Below, piece after piece: positions 9,533 to 19,432 of a DNA stretch of 32,751 nt. The position numbers and the translations under genes were made by a program. Position 1 is the stretch's first letter. Each line of letters starts with the position of its first letter. Source of the stretch: Fidelibacterota bacterium (GTDB lineage Bacteria > Fidelibacterota > JAANXI01); NCBI GenBank assembly GCA_018263365.1, contig JAANXI010000175.1, positions 1 to 32,751 on the forward strand, read 5' to 3'. The notes beneath the pieces were generated by a model. The model did not search any database and was not told where the DNA came from. It saw only the letters and a program-made list of their open reading frames with translations.

Positions 9533-10635
9533 TGCTGTATCACCTGTTATATCCGCTGCGGGAGTATGTTTCCGGACTGAATATTTTCCAGTATATCACA
9601 TTCCGGGCCGGTGCGGCCGCAATCACTGCCTTGTTTATCGCATTTATTGTTGGACCGTGGATTATCAGGAAACTCCAGTCTCACAGCATCGGAGAGGAAA
9701 TCCGGAGGGAAGGCCCGGAAACGCATTACGAAAAACACGGCACGCCAACCATGGGAGGCCTCATTATCCTCCTGGCAACGGTCATCCCAACGCTCCTGTT
9801 CGCAAACCTGCAAAACATTTATATCTACATGATACTTCTGGCGACGGTCTGGATGGGGGGCATCGGGTTTTTGGACGATTACCTCAAGGTCGTAAAAAAG
9901 TTGCCTGACGGGCTGGTTGCCAAGTACAAACTTTTGGGACAGCTCACACTGGGGATCGTCATCGGAGCCTGGATTTATACCGAACCGGCCTTTGTCGATT
10001 TCCGGAGCGCCACTACTGTCCCCTTCTTCAAGAACCTGGAAATCGATTTCGGCTTTATGTACATCCCGGTGGTAGCAATGGTGATCGCTGGGACGTCCAA
10101 TGCGGTGAATCTTACCGACGGTTTGGACGGCCTGGCCACTGGACTGCTGGCAATCAGTACCCTGGCGTTTGCCGTCATCGCCTATATCTCCGGTCGGGTG
10201 GACTTCAGCGACTATCTGAACATCATTTATCTACCTGGAGCCGGAGAACTGACGATCTATTGTACCGCCCTCATGGGTGGCTTACTGGGATTCCTCTGGT
10301 TCAATGCGAATCCGGCGATGGTTTTTATGGGCGACACGGGAGCGCTGGCAGGTGGTGCGGCGCTGGGGACCATTGCGGTGTTGGTGCGTAAAGAACTATT
10401 GTTGGTCATCATCGGTGGACTATTTGTTGCGGAGGCCCTTTCTGTTATCATGCAAACGGCTTATTTCCGTTGGACGAAAAACCGCACCGGCACGGGAAAG
10501 CGGCTATTCAGAATGGCGCCGCTGCATCATCATTTTGAGCTGAAGGGCTGGAAGGAAAATCAGGTGGTAGTGCGTTTCTGGATCATTGGAATACTGCTGG
10601 CGTTGCTCTCGCTGACCACCTTCAAAATCAGGTGA
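9532..10635 (+). CDS. mraY: Phospho-N-acetylmuramoyl-pentapeptide-transferase
   Basis: HGTPTMGGLIIL, DDYLKV, SNAVNLTDGLDGLATG, MGDTGALAGGAALG, LHHHFELKGWKENQVVVRFWIIG. Confidence 0.97.
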   Translation: MLYHLLYPLREYVSGLNIFQYITFRAGAAAITALFIAFIVGPWIIRKLQSHSIGEEIRREGPETHYEKHGTPTMGGLIILLATVIPTLLFANLQNIYIYMILLATVWMGGIGFLDDYLKVVKKLPDGLVAKYKLLGQLTLGIVIGAWIYTEPAFVDFRSATTVPFFKNLEIDFGFMYIPVVAMVIAGTSNAVNLTDGLDGLATGLLAISTLAFAVIAYISGRVDFSDYLNIIYLPGAGELTIYCTALMGGLLGFLWFNANPAMVFMGDTGALAGGAALGTIAVLVRKELLLVIIGGLFVAEALSVIMQTAYFRWTKNRTGTGKRLFRMAPLHHHFELKGWKENQVVVRFWIIGILLALLSLTTFKIR

Positions 10636-12022
10636 TTGCCATGCGACAACAAGACAAAATACAATCGCTTGAAAGCAGCCGGGTTATTGTGCTGGGCGCA
10701 CAGCGGAGCGGTCTGGCCGCCGCACAATTATTAAATCACTGGGGTGCCTCTGTTTTGATCTCGGATATCGCCACAGATGTCCTCTCGGAAGATGTTTTAC
10801 GCAAACTGGAGAGCATTGGCATCGAATATGAGCTTGGCGGACACTCGGAAAAGGTGTTTAATGCGGACCTGGTGATCGTTTCGCCCGGTATTCCGAACTC
10901 CGCATCGGTCATCAAGGATTTGGAAGTCAGACAGATTCCAATGATTTCAGAGGTGGAACTGGCGTCTTGGTTTGTGGATTCGCCGGTCATCGGAATTACA
11001 GGTTCCAACGGAAAAACGACAACGAGCACACTGGTGTCCCAGTTTCTCGATATCAAAGATACCGATCCAGCGCTTGTCGGTAATATTGGCAACCCGTTTG
11101 CCAATGAATTGCTGGATTATGATGAGAACGACTCAAAAAAAAAATTTTCGTAGTTGAAATGAGCAGCTTTCAGTTAGAACGGATACCGACCTTGCGACCG
11201 GATGTGGGAGTGATCCTGAACATCACTCCGGACCATCTCGATCGGTATGACTCCTTTGAGGCATATCGCGATGCGAAGATGAACATCACTGCGAATCAGA
11301 CTTCGGACGATATACTCGTTTACAATATGGACGATACCAATTTGACTCATATCAAAACAGATGCGCAATTAGTCGGATTTTCGATTGTTCCGGGGCGATC
11401 GAAGGCCGCATTCCGGTGGAACGGCGAACACATCGAATACAACGGAGAAAATCTCATGGTCTCCGCCGATTGTGCGCTGCGCGGGTCCCATAATCTGGCC
11501 AATATTCTCGCCGGGCTGAATGCCATTACTCCATTTATCACTCCGGGAAACACGGAGGAGTTCCTGGAGCATATCCAGAAGGTACTCCGGACATTCAGCG
11601 GCATCGAGCACCGGCTTGAGTACGTGGATACGGTTAATGGCGTCCAGTATTACAACGATTCCAAAGCCACGAACGTGGATGCGGTGAACTTCGCCATTTC
11701 CAGCTTCGATGAGCCGGTAATCCTGATTCTGGGTGGCTACGATAAAAACGGCGATTTCCCGCAGCTGATCCCGAATATCACAAAGCACGTGAAACACACC
11801 ATCGCCATTGGGAAAGCCCGGGGAATGATTCAGGAGGCTCTATCGATTGACGTAGATGTGGAAATGTGCGCCGATTTAGCAGAGGCAATTCAATCCGCTA
11901 CTGCAATCGCAAAATCCGGGGATGTGGTGCTCCTCTCCCCTGCCTGCGCCAGCTTCGATCAGTATGAGAACTACGAGCACAGAGGACGACACTTTAAGGA
12001 ACTGGTCAACGAAGTAGAATGA
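10632..12022 (+). CDS. murD: UDP-N-acetylmuramoylalanine--D-glutamate ligase, interrupted by an apparent frameshift at A10 (11135-11144); ORF pieces 10632..11153 and 11159..12022
   Basis: First piece: VLGAQRSGLAAAQLL, GITGSNGKTTTSTLV. Second piece: VEMSSFQLE, NITPDHLDRY, YNDSKATNVDAV, LILGGYDKNGDF, LLSPACASFDQYENYEHRGRHFKELV. Together they form one MurD; the -1 frame across A10 reads S-KKK-IFVVEMSSFQLE. Confidence 0.93.
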
Positions 12023-13143
12023 TGCATAAACAGGCGACCTCATACGACCGCATGGTGTTCAGCGTCATCTTTATCCTGATCGGGATAGGGACTGTGATGC
12101 TGTACAGTTCCAGCTCCATGATCGCCGCGGAAAAGTACGGAAATTCCGGTTTTTTCCTTCAGCGCCACGCGATGCGACTACTCCTTGGGATGATTGCAAT
12201 GTTCATAATGATGCGCTTTGATTATCACAACCTGAAAAAGGTCTCTCCATTGATTTATGTCGGGAGCATACTGCTGCTGCTAATCACGCTGGGCTACTAC
12301 TGGTCGAACAATATCGATACCCCGGCCCGTTGGCTTCCGCTGGGATTTTTCAGCCTGCAGACCTCCGATGTGGCCAAGTACGGAATCATCATTTATCTGT
12401 CGGCCTATCTCAGCCGGCAGCAGGGGACAATCAGGTATTTCAAGCAGGGGCTGGGTCCTGCGCTCATTATGATAATGCTTTGTATCGGTCTGATTATCAT
12501 CCAGCCGGATTTCAGCACGGCGATCACCATTGGTATCATCGCCTTTTTCCTGCTCTTTCTCGGGCGCGCCAAGATTTGGCATTTGCTCTCCTTGGTTGGC
12601 GTGTTTGGCGTTGCAGCAATCGGTATAATTCTGAGTTCACCGTATAAACTGGAGCGCGTCAAAACATTTTTAAATCCAAGCAGCGACCTGGCCGATGCAG
12701 GTTATCAGATCCAGCAGTCGCTTATCAGCCTTGGCAACGGCGGCCTGTTCGGCATGGGGCTGGGCGACAGCTATGAGAAAAACCTCTTTCTCCCGGAGCC
12801 GCACACGGACTTCATCTTTGCGATTATCGGAGAGGAGCTGGGATTTATCGGCGCGGTGGCGGTCCTATTCCTCTTTCTGCTCTTCTTCCTGCAATCACTG
12901 CGGATTGCCCGGCAGTCGAAAGACCTGTTTGGGATGTATCTCGCAGCCGGTTTAAGCGCTGCTATTTTCATCTATGCGGTGATTCACGCCGGCGTGGTGA
13001 CCGGAATGCTGCCGACAACGGGGCTTCCGCTCCCGTTTATGAGTTACGGCGGCTCTCAGTTAGTAACAGGGATGGCTGCGGTCGGGGTGATTCTCAACAT
13101 TTCAAGCCAGCGCAAGATGAAAAAGGAATCGCCGGTATGGTAG
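12019..13143 (+). CDS. ftsW: SEDS-family cell division glycosyltransferase FtsW
   Basis: YDRMVFSVIFILIGIGTVMLYSSSS, ARWLPLGFFSLQTSDVAKYGIIIYLS, PEPHTDFIFAIIGEELGFIGA, GMLPTTGLPLPFMSYGGSQL. Confidence 0.96.
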   Translation: MMHKQATSYDRMVFSVIFILIGIGTVMLYSSSSMIAAEKYGNSGFFLQRHAMRLLLGMIAMFIMMRFDYHNLKKVSPLIYVGSILLLLITLGYYWSNNIDTPARWLPLGFFSLQTSDVAKYGIIIYLSAYLSRQQGTIRYFKQGLGPALIMIMLCIGLIIIQPDFSTAITIGIIAFFLLFLGRAKIWHLLSLVGVFGVAAIGIILSSPYKLERVKTFLNPSSDLADAGYQIQQSLISLGNGGLFGMGLGDSYEKNLFLPEPHTDFIFAIIGEELGFIGAVAVLFLFLLFFLQSLRIARQSKDLFGMYLAAGLSAAIFIYAVIHAGVVTGMLPTTGLPLPFMSYGGSQLVTGMAAVGVILNISSQRKMKKESPVW

Positions 13144-14284
13144 CGCAGAACGGACCGATTCGGATAATGTTTGCAGGCGGCGGCACTGGCGGCCATCTCT
13201 ACCCCGCTATGCGTCTCGCAGAGGGGGCGCGGGTATTCGCCCAAAATCGCGGCTTACCGGATCCGGAAATTGCCTTCATCGGTAACGAAGATGGCCTTGA
13301 AGGGCGGATGCTCTCAGGCAAGGAAACCTTTTTCGCCATTGATGTCCAGAGCTTTCACCGGGGCAGTATCGCGACCATGATTACAAAGAATCTGGCATTC
13401 CTTGGAAAACTGCTGAAGAGTTATGTTCGGTCAAACGCCATCCTGGAAAAATTTGCTCCGGATATCATGGTTGGTACCGGCGGATACGTCAGCGGGCCGC
13501 CAGTCTATGCGGCGGCAAAGATGGAGATTCCGACGCTCATTCAGGAGCAGAATAGCTATCCAGGCGTAACAACGCGACTGCTTGCAAAGCACGCGCAGGA
13601 AATTCATGTGGCTTACGAGGAAGCAGCAGAGAGACTTGATAAAAAAAAAAGACAAAATTAACGGGTAATCCTGTCATGCAAATGCATCAGACCATCTCGC
13701 CGAATATTGCGAAGCAACATCTGGGCTTCGATCCGGAGAAGCCGCTGGTATTTATCCTGGGCGGCAGCCAGGGCGCTGAGTCCATCAACCGGCATATCGA
13801 GGAACATATTGACTGGTACACAACCCATGAAAAATTCTCTCTGCTCTGGCAGTGCGGCGAACGGAATCTTGAGAAATACATAGATTACGTCACGACGGAT
13901 GGCTCCATTCAGGTGAAGGGTTTTATCTACGAAATGGGTATGGCCTACTCTGCCAGCGATATCATTATTGCCAGGGCGGGCGCGCTTACGATCTCCGAAC
14001 TGGCAATTATCGGTAAGCCGGCCATTCTCATTCCGTTGCCGACAGCCGCCGCCAATCATCAATATCATAATGCCATGGGATACGCAAGTAATGGCGCGGC
14101 GATAGTTGTGGAGCAGGATGAACTCAAAAACGGCTTATTAGAACAATCTTTAACGGCTTTGTTAGAGACGGAAGCAAAGCGCGAGCGCATGTCCGGAAAG
14201 GCGCTGGAACACGCCAAGCCGGAAGCGACCCAGCAGATAGTTGAATCGATTTACGAATTAGCGGGATACGGCATCGATGTTTAG
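13137..14284 (+). CDS. murG: UDP-N-acetylglucosamine--N-acetylmuramyl-(pentapeptide) pyrophosphoryl-undecaprenol GlcNAc transferase, interrupted by an apparent frameshift at A10 (13641-13650); ORF pieces 13137..13661 and 13676..14284
   Basis: First piece: FAGGGTGGHLYPAMRLAE, GTGGYVSGPPVYAA, LIQEQNSYPGVTTRLLAKHA. Second piece: VFILGGSQGAESIN, GFIYEMGMAYSASDIIIARAGALTISELAIIGKPAILIPLPTAAANHQYHNA. The -1 frame across A10 reads LDKKKKTKLTGNPVM. Confidence 0.93.
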
Positions 14285-15656
14285 GAAATTCAAAAAAATA
14301 CACTTCATCGGGATTGGCGGGATCGGGATGAGCGGCATCGCTGAACTCCTGCTTAACCTCAATTTCGTGGTGACGGGTTCCGATCTCAAGATGTCGGAAA
14401 CGACGAGACACCTGGAGGAAAAAGGCGCCACGATTTTCGAAGGCCATGATCCGGATAATGTAAATCAGAGCGATGTAGTCGTTTACTCCTCTGCTGTTAC
14501 ACTGGACAATCCGGAGATCATTTCGGCGCAGGAACGGAAGATCCCGATCATCCGCCGCGCAGAGATGCTTGGTGAACTGCTCAAACTCAAGCTCTACAGC
14601 ATCGCGGTGGCCGGGACACACGGCAAAACGACCACCACTTCAATGGTCGGCAATATGATGACCGCCGGCGGTCTTGACCCGACGCTGATTATCGGCGGCA
14701 TTATTAAAAACCTGAAAAGCAATGCGCTGCTCGGTCAGGGTGATTACGTAGTGGCGGAAGCGGATGAGTTCGACCGGACATTCCTGAGCCTGACGCCAAC
14801 CATCGCCATTATCACCAATATTGAAAGGGAGCATCTTGACACCTACGAGGACCTGGAGGACCTGAAAAACGCATTTATCCGGTTCGCTAACAAGGTGCCC
14901 TTTTACGGTGTGGTGATCGCCTGCCTGGATGAGCCGAGCGTCCAGGATATTCTGCCCCGGATTTCCCGCCGGGTCATCTCTTACGGATTATCGCCCCAGG
15001 CGGATGTCCGGGCGGCGAATGTCTCCTTTTCCGAATCCGTTTCGAAGTTTGACATCTACATCCAAAATGAGAAATACGGGCGAATAACTTTGAATGTCCC
15101 CGGTGAACACAACATTAAAAACGCAACGGCAACCGTGGCCCTGGGTCTTGAACTGGGCATCGATTTCGAAGATATTAGAAGCGGCCTTGAATCGTATGAA
15201 ACGGTCAATCGGCGATTTGAATTTCGCGGGAAGCAGGACGATATCCTGTTCGTGGACGATTATGCGCATCACCCTACGGAGGTGCTCGCCACGCTGAATG
15301 CAGCAAAATCCGGCTGGAACCGGCGGGTGGTGGCCGTCTTTCAACCGCACTTATTTAGCAGAACGCGCGATTTCAAGGATGATTTTGGTAAGGCGTTCCT
15401 GCAGTCAGACGTGCTTTTTGTCACCGATGTCTACCCGTCCCGGGAAGAGCCGATTCCCGGCGTGACCGGACAGTTAATCGCTGACGCCGCGCGCGGCTTC
15501 GGGCATAAACAAGTGTTTTATATCGAAGAGAAGGAGCACCTCCCTCAGTCGGTGGCAAACGCGTTAGAGTCAGGTGATCTGGTTATCACTCTGGGAGCGG
15601 GCGACATCACGAAATACAACACGAAAATTCAGGAATACTACGAGAAGAATAATTAA
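14277..15656 (+). CDS. murC: UDP-N-acetylmuramate--L-alanine ligase
   Basis: HFIGIGGIGMSGIAELLL, VAGTHGKTTTTSMV, EADEFDRTFL, DDYAHHPTEVLATLNAAK, FQPHLFSRTRDF. Confidence 0.97.
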   Translation: MFRKFKKIHFIGIGGIGMSGIAELLLNLNFVVTGSDLKMSETTRHLEEKGATIFEGHDPDNVNQSDVVVYSSAVTLDNPEIISAQERKIPIIRRAEMLGELLKLKLYSIAVAGTHGKTTTTSMVGNMMTAGGLDPTLIIGGIIKNLKSNALLGQGDYVVAEADEFDRTFLSLTPTIAIITNIEREHLDTYEDLEDLKNAFIRFANKVPFYGVVIACLDEPSVQDILPRISRRVISYGLSPQADVRAANVSFSESVSKFDIYIQNEKYGRITLNVPGEHNIKNATATVALGLELGIDFEDIRSGLESYETVNRRFEFRGKQDDILFVDDYAHHPTEVLATLNAAKSGWNRRVVAVFQPHLFSRTRDFKDDFGKAFLQSDVLFVTDVYPSREEPIPGVTGQLIADAARGFGHKQVFYIEEKEHLPQSVANALESGDLVITLGAGDITKYNTKIQEYYEKNN

Positions 15657-15666
15657 CTGAAAAATT

Positions 15667-15748
15667 CGGGGCAAGACGAATCCTCCGGAGGGCGAAACCG
15701 GCGTACGAGGCAAAGGGCTAACTTATCCGGAGGATTCCCCGCCCCGAT
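15667..15748. other. Nested inverted repeat / candidate structured RNA element between murC and ftsQ
   Basis: Perfect 12-nt inverted repeat GAATCCTCCGGA (15679-15690) / TCCGGAGGATTC (15727-15738) enclosed by TCGGGGC (15667-15673) / GCCCCGA (15742-15748); 36-nt apical segment. Confidence 0.65.
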
Positions 15749-15762
15749 AAATTGGCGAAACG

Positions 15763-16521
15763 ATGGAATCCGAAAACATCAAAACTTATTTGACACGCCT
15801 CCTGACTGCAGTGCTGGTCGTCGGAATGGTGGGCGGGTTTGCGTATGGCGTGTTTAAATACGCCAAAGCGATTAACCTCTTTGGATTGGAGAAGGTTGTT
15901 GTCAGCGGCGCCTCCCTGATTCCGAATGAAAAAGTACTGGAATACACGGATCTTGAATTCGGCAGGTCACTGTTTGATTTGCCGCTGGATTCCATTCAAC
16001 AGCAAATTTCTCAGAACCCGTTTGTCCTGGCAGCACAGGCGAGCAGGCAGTTTCCGCGGACGCTCTTCATCGAAGTGCATGAGCGGGAACCGATTGCATA
16101 TATCAATCATTCGGAGTTCTCGTGTGTCGATGAGTACGGATATATCATGCCCCTGCCCCCTGCCGGACTGACACTCGAAATGCCGATTTTATCAGGATTT
16201 ACTGAAGACGATACGATCAAAACAGGCGGTGTGACCGGAAATCGCCGGGTGCAACACATGGTTGAGGTATTGACGGAGATACACAAAATCTATCCGCAAC
16301 TCTATCCGGAGATTTCGGAACTCGTCGCTGCGGGACAGCAATATACGCTGTACACGGCGGACAGCGCCACCCGCGTTTACCTCGGAGAAAATGACTTACA
16401 CCACAAGGTCCGTTTACTGGAAACGTTCTGGGATACTATCGGACAAAAACGCACCTGGGCAGACTACGAATACATAGATCTCCGCTATAAGAAACAGATA
16501 ATCGTGCGCGAACGAACGTAA
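15763..16521 (+). CDS. ftsQ: FtsQ/DivIB-type cell division protein (POTRA domain)
   Basis: N-terminal TM, then FGLEKVVVSGASLIPNEKVLEYTDLEFGRSLFDLPLDSIQQQISQNPFVLAAQASRQFPRTLFIEVHEREPIAYI; position before ftsA. Confidence 0.85.
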   Translation: MESENIKTYLTRLLTAVLVVGMVGGFAYGVFKYAKAINLFGLEKVVVSGASLIPNEKVLEYTDLEFGRSLFDLPLDSIQQQISQNPFVLAAQASRQFPRTLFIEVHEREPIAYINHSEFSCVDEYGYIMPLPPAGLTLEMPILSGFTEDDTIKTGGVTGNRRVQHMVEVLTEIHKIYPQLYPEISELVAAGQQYTLYTADSATRVYLGENDLHHKVRLLETFWDTIGQKRTWADYEYIDLRYKKQIIVRERT

Positions 16522-16742
16522 GGGTGAAGGTTTATGAGAGGTGTTGGGTATAGGGTAAAAAGGTATAAGGAAAACGGAAGTGGGAGGTTGGAAGCTGTAA
16601 CACTACATCACGGAAACGGCTTTTTACCTGACCACGTGAATACTCGAACACCTGAACACTGTGTTAACCAATATGCGCTGGGCCATGTGATACAGGCTAA
16701 AAGATTTAGAGAGAATATCAGACAGTACATCAGGATTCAATT

Positions 16743-18014
16743 ATGGTAAAAAAGACCCAAAGCAAAGATATCGTCTGCGGCGTGGATATTGGTACCACCA
16801 AGATATGTGTTCTCGTCGCTGAATCCATCGAAGATGGCGGTGATTTCAACATCATTGGCATTGGACAGCACCCCAGTAAAGGACTGCGCAAGGGTGTGGT
16901 CGTGAACCTTGAACAGACGATCACCTCCATAGAAGAAGCCGTTGGAGAAGCGGAAATGATGGCGGGCGTCGGCATCGAGAATGTTTATGTCGGTATTGCC
17001 GGGGACCACATTCGCAGCATCAACAGCACCGGCGTTATCGCTATTTCCAAGGCTGGTAAACGGCACGTCGGCGAAAATAACCTAATCACCGAACACGATA
17101 TTCAGAGGGTGCTGGACTGGGCCAAGGGCATCTCTCTCCCCATGGATCGGGAGATCCTGCATGTGCTGCCGCAGGAATACATCGTTGACGATCAACCGGG
17201 TATCAAAGATCCTATCGGGATGAGCGGCCAGCGTCTTGAAGCGCGGGTTCATATCGTGACCGGCGCTATTGCGTCAGCAAAAAATATCGTGAATTGTATT
17301 AAGGGCGCAGGCTTGACAGTGCAGGACCTCGTGCTGGAACCTTTGGCCTCTTCTTATGCTGTCCTCGATGAGGATGAGAAGGACCTGGGCGTTGCCCTTA
17401 TTGATATCGGCGGTGGCACTACGGATGTTGCCGTGTTTTTCGAAGGCGGCGTGCAGCACACCGGCGTCATCGGACTGGGCGGCGAAAACGTAACCAAAGA
17501 CCTGGCACACATGCTGCGCACGCCAATGCACGAGGCCGAGGAAATTAAGATCAACCACGGCTGCGCAAAGATATCGGTGGCCTCCAATGATGACATGTTT
17601 GAGGTGCCGGGTATCGGTGGCCGGGGGACAAAAGAGATCAACCAGGAAATCCTGGCTGAATACATCGAGCCGCGTATGGAAGAAATCCTGAAAATGGCGA
17701 AACAGGAAATCCACAAGGCCGAATGCTGGCCGCACCTGTCGGCGGGAGTGGTGCTCACCGGCGGCGGGTCAATGTTGGGTGGTTTAGTAGATCTTGGAGA
17801 AGAAGTCTTTGATGCGCCGGTGAAACAAGGCGGCGCACAAATCAGCGGTAATCTGCTGGACAAAAAGAAAACGCCTATGTATGCCACTAGTATCGGTTTG
17901 GTGAAATACGGGATGGACAGCCACCGGTCACCTGTCTCGTTTCAGGGCGACGAAAATAAGGTATTTAATCGCATCATGGAACGGATGCGGGATTGGTTTA
18001 ACGAATTCTTTTAA
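16743..18014 (+). CDS. ftsA: Cell division protein FtsA
   Basis: IVCGVDIGTTKICVLVAE, KGVVVNLEQTITSIEEAVGEAEMMAG, ALIDIGGGTTDVAVF, GVVLTGGGSMLGGL. Confidence 0.96.
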   Translation: MVKKTQSKDIVCGVDIGTTKICVLVAESIEDGGDFNIIGIGQHPSKGLRKGVVVNLEQTITSIEEAVGEAEMMAGVGIENVYVGIAGDHIRSINSTGVIAISKAGKRHVGENNLITEHDIQRVLDWAKGISLPMDREILHVLPQEYIVDDQPGIKDPIGMSGQRLEARVHIVTGAIASAKNIVNCIKGAGLTVQDLVLEPLASSYAVLDEDEKDLGVALIDIGGGTTDVAVFFEGGVQHTGVIGLGGENVTKDLAHMLRTPMHEAEEIKINHGCAKISVASNDDMFEVPGIGGRGTKEINQEILAEYIEPRMEEILKMAKQEIHKAECWPHLSAGVVLTGGGSMLGGLVDLGEEVFDAPVKQGGAQISGNLLDKKKTPMYATSIGLVKYGMDSHRSPVSFQGDENKVFNRIMERMRDWFNEFF

Positions 18015-18064
18015 TCAGAAATTGAATTTCGGACAAGACAAGCAAACGGAAAGAGGAGGACCAT

Positions 18065-19249
18065 ATGTTATTTGAATTTGATGACTTCATAGACCAGAAG
18101 GCGGTCATGAAAGTAGTTGGTGTCGGCGGCGCCGGCGGCAACGCGCTGAACCGGATGATAAGCGCCAACCTGCAAGGGGTGGAGTTTATCGCAGTAAACA
18201 CGGACTCCCAGGCACTGGACAACAATAATGCCCAAACGAAGATCCAAATAGGCAAAAACCTGACGAAAGGTCTGGGAGCCGGAGCCAATATGGAAGTCGG
18301 TCGCCGCGCCATAGAAGAGGATCGCGATGCAGTCGCCGGCGCACTGTCCGGTGCGGATATGATTTTTGTCGCGGCTGGCATGGGCGGCGGTACCGGTACG
18401 GGTGCTGCGCCGATTGTGGCGGAAATCGCCAAAGAACTGGGCGCGCTCACGATCGGAATAATTACCAAGCCGTTCGTGTTTGAAGGGCCTAAGCGGATGA
18501 AGCGGGCGGAGTCCGGTATTGATGAGCTGAAGGTGAATGTCGATACCCTGATTGTGATTCCGAACCAGCGACTGTTGGCCATTGCGGATAAAAAGACCTC
18601 CATGACAGAAGCATTTCAGCTGGCTGACAGCATTTTGATGCAGTCCACCAAGGGCATTTCGAGCCTTATCAACGTGCCCGGGCTGATTAACCTCGACTTT
18701 GCTGACGTCCGCACGGTGATGATGGATATGGGCGATGCGATCATGGGTACCGGAATTGCCACCGGCGAAGAACGGGCGGCACTAGCAGCGCAGCAGGCAA
18801 TCTCAAGTCCATTGCTGGACGATGTGAAAATCACGGGCGCGCAAGGGGTGCTGGTCAACATCACCGGCGGTGAAGACCTGGCGCTTATGGAAGTGGACGA
18901 AGCCACATCCATCATCTACGAGGAAGCCGGCGAAGACGCGAACATCATCTTTGGTGCAGTTATAGACCCCAACATGGAAGATGAAATCAATGTGACGGTT
19001 ATTGCTACCGGCTTTAACAAGGAGCGCCATGATTTCTCCCGGTTCAACCGTGAGGAACAGCAGAAAAAAGAGATCGAAAAGAAGGCGGGCAATAATCTCG
19101 AATTGCCAACCTATCAGCGGAAACAATACGAAAAAGAACAGTCGAAGAAAAACGGACAGGCTCAAGAGAAAAAGGAGGATTACCAGGAGACGCTCTACTT
19201 CGATGACGACCTGGAAGTACCGGCATTCATCCGGAAACAGATGAAATAA
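18065..19249 (+). CDS. ftsZ: Cell division protein FtsZ
   Basis: [58 protein letters not shown]; preceded by AGAGGAGG; C-terminal [12 protein letters not shown] tail. Confidence 0.98.
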   Translation: MLFEFDDFIDQKAVMKVVGVGGAGGNALNRMISANLQGVEFIAVNTDSQALDNNNAQTKIQIGKNLTKGLGAGANMEVGRRAIEEDRDAVAGALSGADMIFVAAGMGGGTGTGAAPIVAEIAKELGALTIGIITKPFVFEGPKRMKRAESGIDELKVNVDTLIVIPNQRLLAIADKKTSMTEAFQLADSILMQSTKGISSLINVPGLINLDFADVRTVMMDMGDAIMGTGIATGEERAALAAQQAISSPLLDDVKITGAQGVLVNITGGEDLALMEVDEATSIIYEEAGEDANIIFGAVIDPNMEDEINVTVIATGFNKERHDFSRFNREEQQKKEIEKKAGNNLELPTYQRKQYEKEQSKKNGQAQEKKEDYQETLYFDDDLEVPAFIRKQMK

Positions 19250-19374
19250 ACGGTTCTCTTGCAACCATGGGATTACTCAACCGCAGAGTTCTCACACACA
19301 GGCGTTCGGCATTCCGTTTCTATTCGTAGATCGGGGAATCTGCACGCCTCCGTTTGCTTGTCCAATGCAGTAAC

Positions 19375-19411
19375 AAAAAAAGCCCTGACCGTAACGGCCA
19401 GGGCTTTTTTT
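19375..19411. terminator. Bidirectional Rho-independent terminator between convergent ftsZ and rpmB
   Basis: AAAAAAAGCCCTGACCGTAACGGCCAGGGCTTTTTTT: GC-rich hairpin GCCCTG(a)CC..GG(c)CAGGGC flanked by A-tract and T-tract. Confidence 0.92.
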
Positions 19412-19432
19412 ACTTCAAATACTGCCGGGATG

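Noticed and set aside
15667-15748. c-di-GMP-I (GEMM) riboswitch assignment for the murC-ftsQ hairpin because of GGCAAAGGGCTAAC
   Set aside because: Only a few motif-like bases agree; the stem arrangement does not match the GEMM fold. Left as unassigned structure.
17354-18603. Long minus ORFs opposite ftsA and ftsZ
   Set aside because: Antisense to highly conserved genes; Ser/Pro-rich compositional artefacts.
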